Below, piece after piece: positions 36,624 through 37,307 of a stretch of 37,307 nt of DNA; position 1 is the first letter of the stretch, and every line of letters begins with the position of its first letter. The notes beneath the pieces were generated by a model. It was not told the origin of the DNA. It did not search any database and saw nothing but the letters and a program-made list of their open reading frames with translations. This stretch comes from a virus: IMG/VR virus record IMGVR_UViG_3300036985_001916, positions 1-37,307 of that record. One strand, given 5' to 3'. The position numbers were made by a program, and so were the translations under genes.

Positions 36624-37307
36624 TTAATCGTGAAGCTTCTTGAGCAACGCCGCCATGCTGGCTTTCAATTCCGCATCACTGAGACTCGCGGTCGGGGTCG
36701 AAGTCACATCCAAATCCAGACTCTGACGCGCCTGTCCAAACAGGCGATCCATGATGTCCTTGAGGATCGGCGCACTGGGCGCAATGGCACTGAGTCGATA
36801 CGCCTGTTCTCCCGCCTCCAGCTTTGCGTTCATCACATCGGCATCGACCACCGTCTGCCACTTGCCCTGCGCGTCCCGCGCCTGCATGTGGGTGACGCCC
36901 TCGGCGGCGGTCAACTGCGCTTCCACGAGCCGGTCAAACCGCTTGGACACGGCTTGTTTCCACGCCGCCAGCAGTTCCGTCTTTTCACGGACGCGCATGG
37001 TCTGACGAATCTTGGGGCCATTCACAATGTCACCCTTGGGTCTGTGCCGATACCCGGGGCCAAGTTTTGGTGTTCTCATAACGACGCCCATCTTACCCTA
37101 TTTCATGGTATGGTGTGTCTGCTCGGCTGGGAGGGTCAACCGCTGGCGGCAGAGCAACGTTGTTCAGGTGGCTACCAGTATCAGACAGCTACCACGGTGG
37201 GAACCCCCTTCAGTGGGGAACCGATTAGAGCCGCTGATGGAGAGGACGCTCCCTCTTAACGTCTGATCGCGTGGTGCCTGGATCGTCAGGAGCCACCCCA
37301 CTCTCCG
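36515..37307. repeat. Terminal direct repeat, copy B
   Basis: Partner of 1-793 at a fixed offset of 36,514, with no insertions or deletions. The ~31 substitutions lie between about 128 and 671 of the repeat. It contains the 5' end of the large terminase, the small terminase and 216 bases of upstream DNA. Confidence 0.95.
36624..37091 (-). CDS. Putative terminase small subunit (repeat copy B)
   Basis: The second allele of the 155-residue protein at 110-577, identical in amino acids. Here the upstream extension is blocked by TAG at 37100-37098, which fixes the start at ATG 37091 or the internal ATG five codons later; a GGG-TAAG lies just before it. The gene ends directly at the large-terminase start. 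No helix-turn-helix was identified with certainty, so function is by place and size. Confidence 0.6.
   Translation of the reverse strand: MGVVMRTPKLGPGYRHRPKGDIVNGPKIRQTMRVREKTELLAAWKQAVSKRFDRLVEAQLTAAEGVTHMQARDAQGKWQTVVDADVMNAKLEAGEQAYRLSAIAPSAPILKDIMDRLFGQARQSLDLDVTSTPTASLSDAELKASMAALLKKLHD

Noticed and set aside
1-37307. tRNA, rRNA, integrase/attachment sites or insertion sequences
   Set aside because: No cloverleaf with a recognisable T-arm, no tyrosine or serine recombinase motif and no transposase was found by eye. Only the terminal repeat is long enough to suggest a duplication.

Overview
The window is the essentially complete genome of an uncultivated tailed bacteriophage. The virion genes follow the P22 pattern in both content and order: small terminase, large terminase, portal, scaffold, coat, gp4-like and gp10-like neck proteins, then large injected-type proteins, a tail fibre and a lysis cluster. 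This predicts a short-tailed (podovirus-like) particle. The non-structural half does not look like P22. No integrase, CI-type repressor, DNA polymerase, RNA polymerase or tRNA was recognised, so nothing supports lysogeny, and DNA synthesis probably relies on host polymerase. Base composition is moderately GC-rich, with clear AT-rich patches in a few virion genes. The sequence does not identify the host. Strong AGGAGG-type ribosome sites and consensus TTGACA -35 boxes indicate ordinary bacterial, sigma-70-type expression.

The first 793 bases recur at the end (36515-37307) without gaps but with about 31 substitutions, all in the middle of the repeat. The genome is therefore circular or terminally redundant, with a unit length of about 36,514 bp. 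The two copies look like two strain variants from one population. In the repeated small-terminase gene the variants encode the same protein.

Layout: (1) 578-1713 is non-coding and lies between divergent late (leftward) and early (rightward) genes. It holds tandem hairpins, five 11-bp GATC repeats, three 21-bp iterons and three 22-bp palindrome repeats, and is the best candidate for a replication origin and control region. (2) 1714-5733 is a rightward early operon of thirteen small accessory genes, mostly of unknown function, with two matching promoters. (3) 5873-10972 is a leftward replication and recombination operon: helix-turn-helix protein, zinc-ribbon protein, primase-helicase, RecB/Cas4-like nuclease and partners. 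It is driven by a promoter at 11014-11043 that overlaps an operator-like palindrome. (4) 11084-14356 is a rightward operon with a helix-turn-helix regulator, DNA-binding proteins, a DUF1064 nuclease, Dam methylase, a DUF4406 protein and several micro-proteins. (5) 14341-37091, continuing across the join to 577, is the leftward late operon for packaging, capsid, neck, injected proteins, fibres and lysis.

Most genes overlap by ATGA, GTGA or TAATG, showing tight translational coupling. This coupling exposed several very small genes: 5008-5103, 12229-12393, 14234-14356, 14341-14514 and 17186-17272. The most unusual items are the composite origin-like array with a related TGTCCG array at 6206-6412, a ParB-like plus ADP-ribosyltransferase-like polyvalent protein (15106-16788), and intragenic composition breaks in injected proteins.
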